Positions 63,519 to 64,000 of a DNA stretch of 64,000 nucleotides are shown here, one piece after another. The position numbers and the translations under genes are program-made. A model generated the notes under the pieces. It searched no databases. It was given only the letters and a program-made list of their open reading frames with translations, and had not been told where the DNA came from. Every line of letters starts with the position of its first letter. Position 1 is the stretch's first letter. Origin of the DNA: Erythrophleum ivorense (Eukaryota; Streptophyta; Magnoliopsida; Fabales; Fabaceae). The stretch is taken from positions 3,596,001 to 3,660,000 of the forward strand of contig JAIUCV010000023.1 in assembly GCA_026724425.1 (NCBI GenBank). The letters are read 5' to 3'.

Positions 63519-64000
63519 TTAGTATTTAATATAGTTCTATTTAGTTTAGGATGTAGTTTTCTTTTTTCTTTTTTGCATTACAGTTTGTCTTTATTTTGTA
63601 GGTAATAAAAGGTTGCTAACCAGCTATATGGAAATCTGAGCATACCTTGAGATCTTCGATTCAAGTTCATCCAGTTGTTTTCTCTCCTTTCACTCTCTTT
63701 ATATTGTGTTGTTTATCTATTGACTAGATTATGTGCTGGCATTGAGGACAATGCAATATTTAAGTGTGGGGGGGAGAGCTATTTCATTCCATTCTATCTG
63801 GCCCTTGTTTTGAAAAAAAAATTGAGAAAATTTTTGAAAAATAGCGTGATTCTTCTCAGTTTTCCTGTGGAAGTTAAAAGTTAAGATGATTATAGCTTAG
63901 ATTCACTTAAACATGATAAGCAATGAATCTTGTGTCTTGATTCAAGTGAAGTGGCAATGAATTTGATTTCAATGAATTGGTTGATAGCCATTAGCTGGTG
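63519..64000 (+). mobile_element. C element 3' untranslated interior
   Basis: At 63742-63775 the sequence GCATTGAGGACAATGCAA with TTTAAGTGTGGGGGGG after it matches a block widespread near the 3' end of plant gypsy interiors. The remaining sequence resembles the reverse of 34700-35200, so the polypurine tract and 3' LTR should lie a few hundred bases beyond the window. Confidence 0.65.

Overview
This window looks like repeat-rich, intergenic or heterochromatic DNA of a flowering plant, probably a dicot. It is AT-rich and almost every kilobase belongs to an LTR retrotransposon or its remains. Primer-binding sites match plant initiator tRNA-Met and tRNA-Asp, and the one coding polyprotein is of the plant chromovirus (Tekay/Del-like) type. 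I found no cellular protein gene, tRNA, rRNA or CRISPR array. The species cannot be named from the sequence alone.

I use working names for the recurring families. A is a Ty3/gypsy Tekay-like family with LTRs of about 3.6 kb starting TGTAAT and ending GTTACA. B is a non-autonomous (LARD-like) family with LTRs of about 2.6-3 kb starting TGTAACACCCC on the minus strand and a tRNA-Met primer site. C is a tRNA-Asp-primed gypsy family with LTRs of 1.9-2.6 kb and a single long ORF. E is an old gypsy LTR with a decayed tRNA-Met primer site. TRIM is a short element with LTRs of about 187 bp.

Layout. 1-9828: 3' part of a non-coding element ending in an A LTR, with a copia-type solo LTR (183-1809) inside it. 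9829-11795: 3' part of another A LTR. 11796-25204: decayed E LTR holding a nested tower: B solo LTR (12634-24387), inside it an A solo LTR (14183-23336), inside that an inverted A solo LTR (14953-18586) and a C solo LTR (20511-22392). Each of these four has a 5-bp target duplication that I could read. 25209-29774: decayed E primer site, unassigned AT-rich DNA, a copia reverse transcriptase fragment and an L1-type LINE. 29775-39761: broken B, A and C elements with large deletions.

39762-48699 is a composite: a TRIM LTR joined at the primer-binding site to a full Tekay-like gag-pol and its 3' A LTR, which is joined at a second primer-binding site to the TRIM internal region and 3' TRIM LTR. 48752-64000 is a C element running off the right edge. 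Its ORF is split by a complete, young B element (52178-61959, target duplication GGTTA).

The coding parts are mostly pseudogenes. The gag-pol is riddled with stops, mainly TAG at places where related proteins have Gln or Trp, as expected from C-to-T decay of methylated DNA. The best-preserved reading frame is the unrecognised C-element ORF. The signals most worth following are the reciprocal junctions at the primer-binding sites, a cluster of dyad-symmetric motifs shared by the non-coding internal regions, the 51-bp palindrome-bearing repeat in the B LTR, and dense ACGT motifs in the C LTR.
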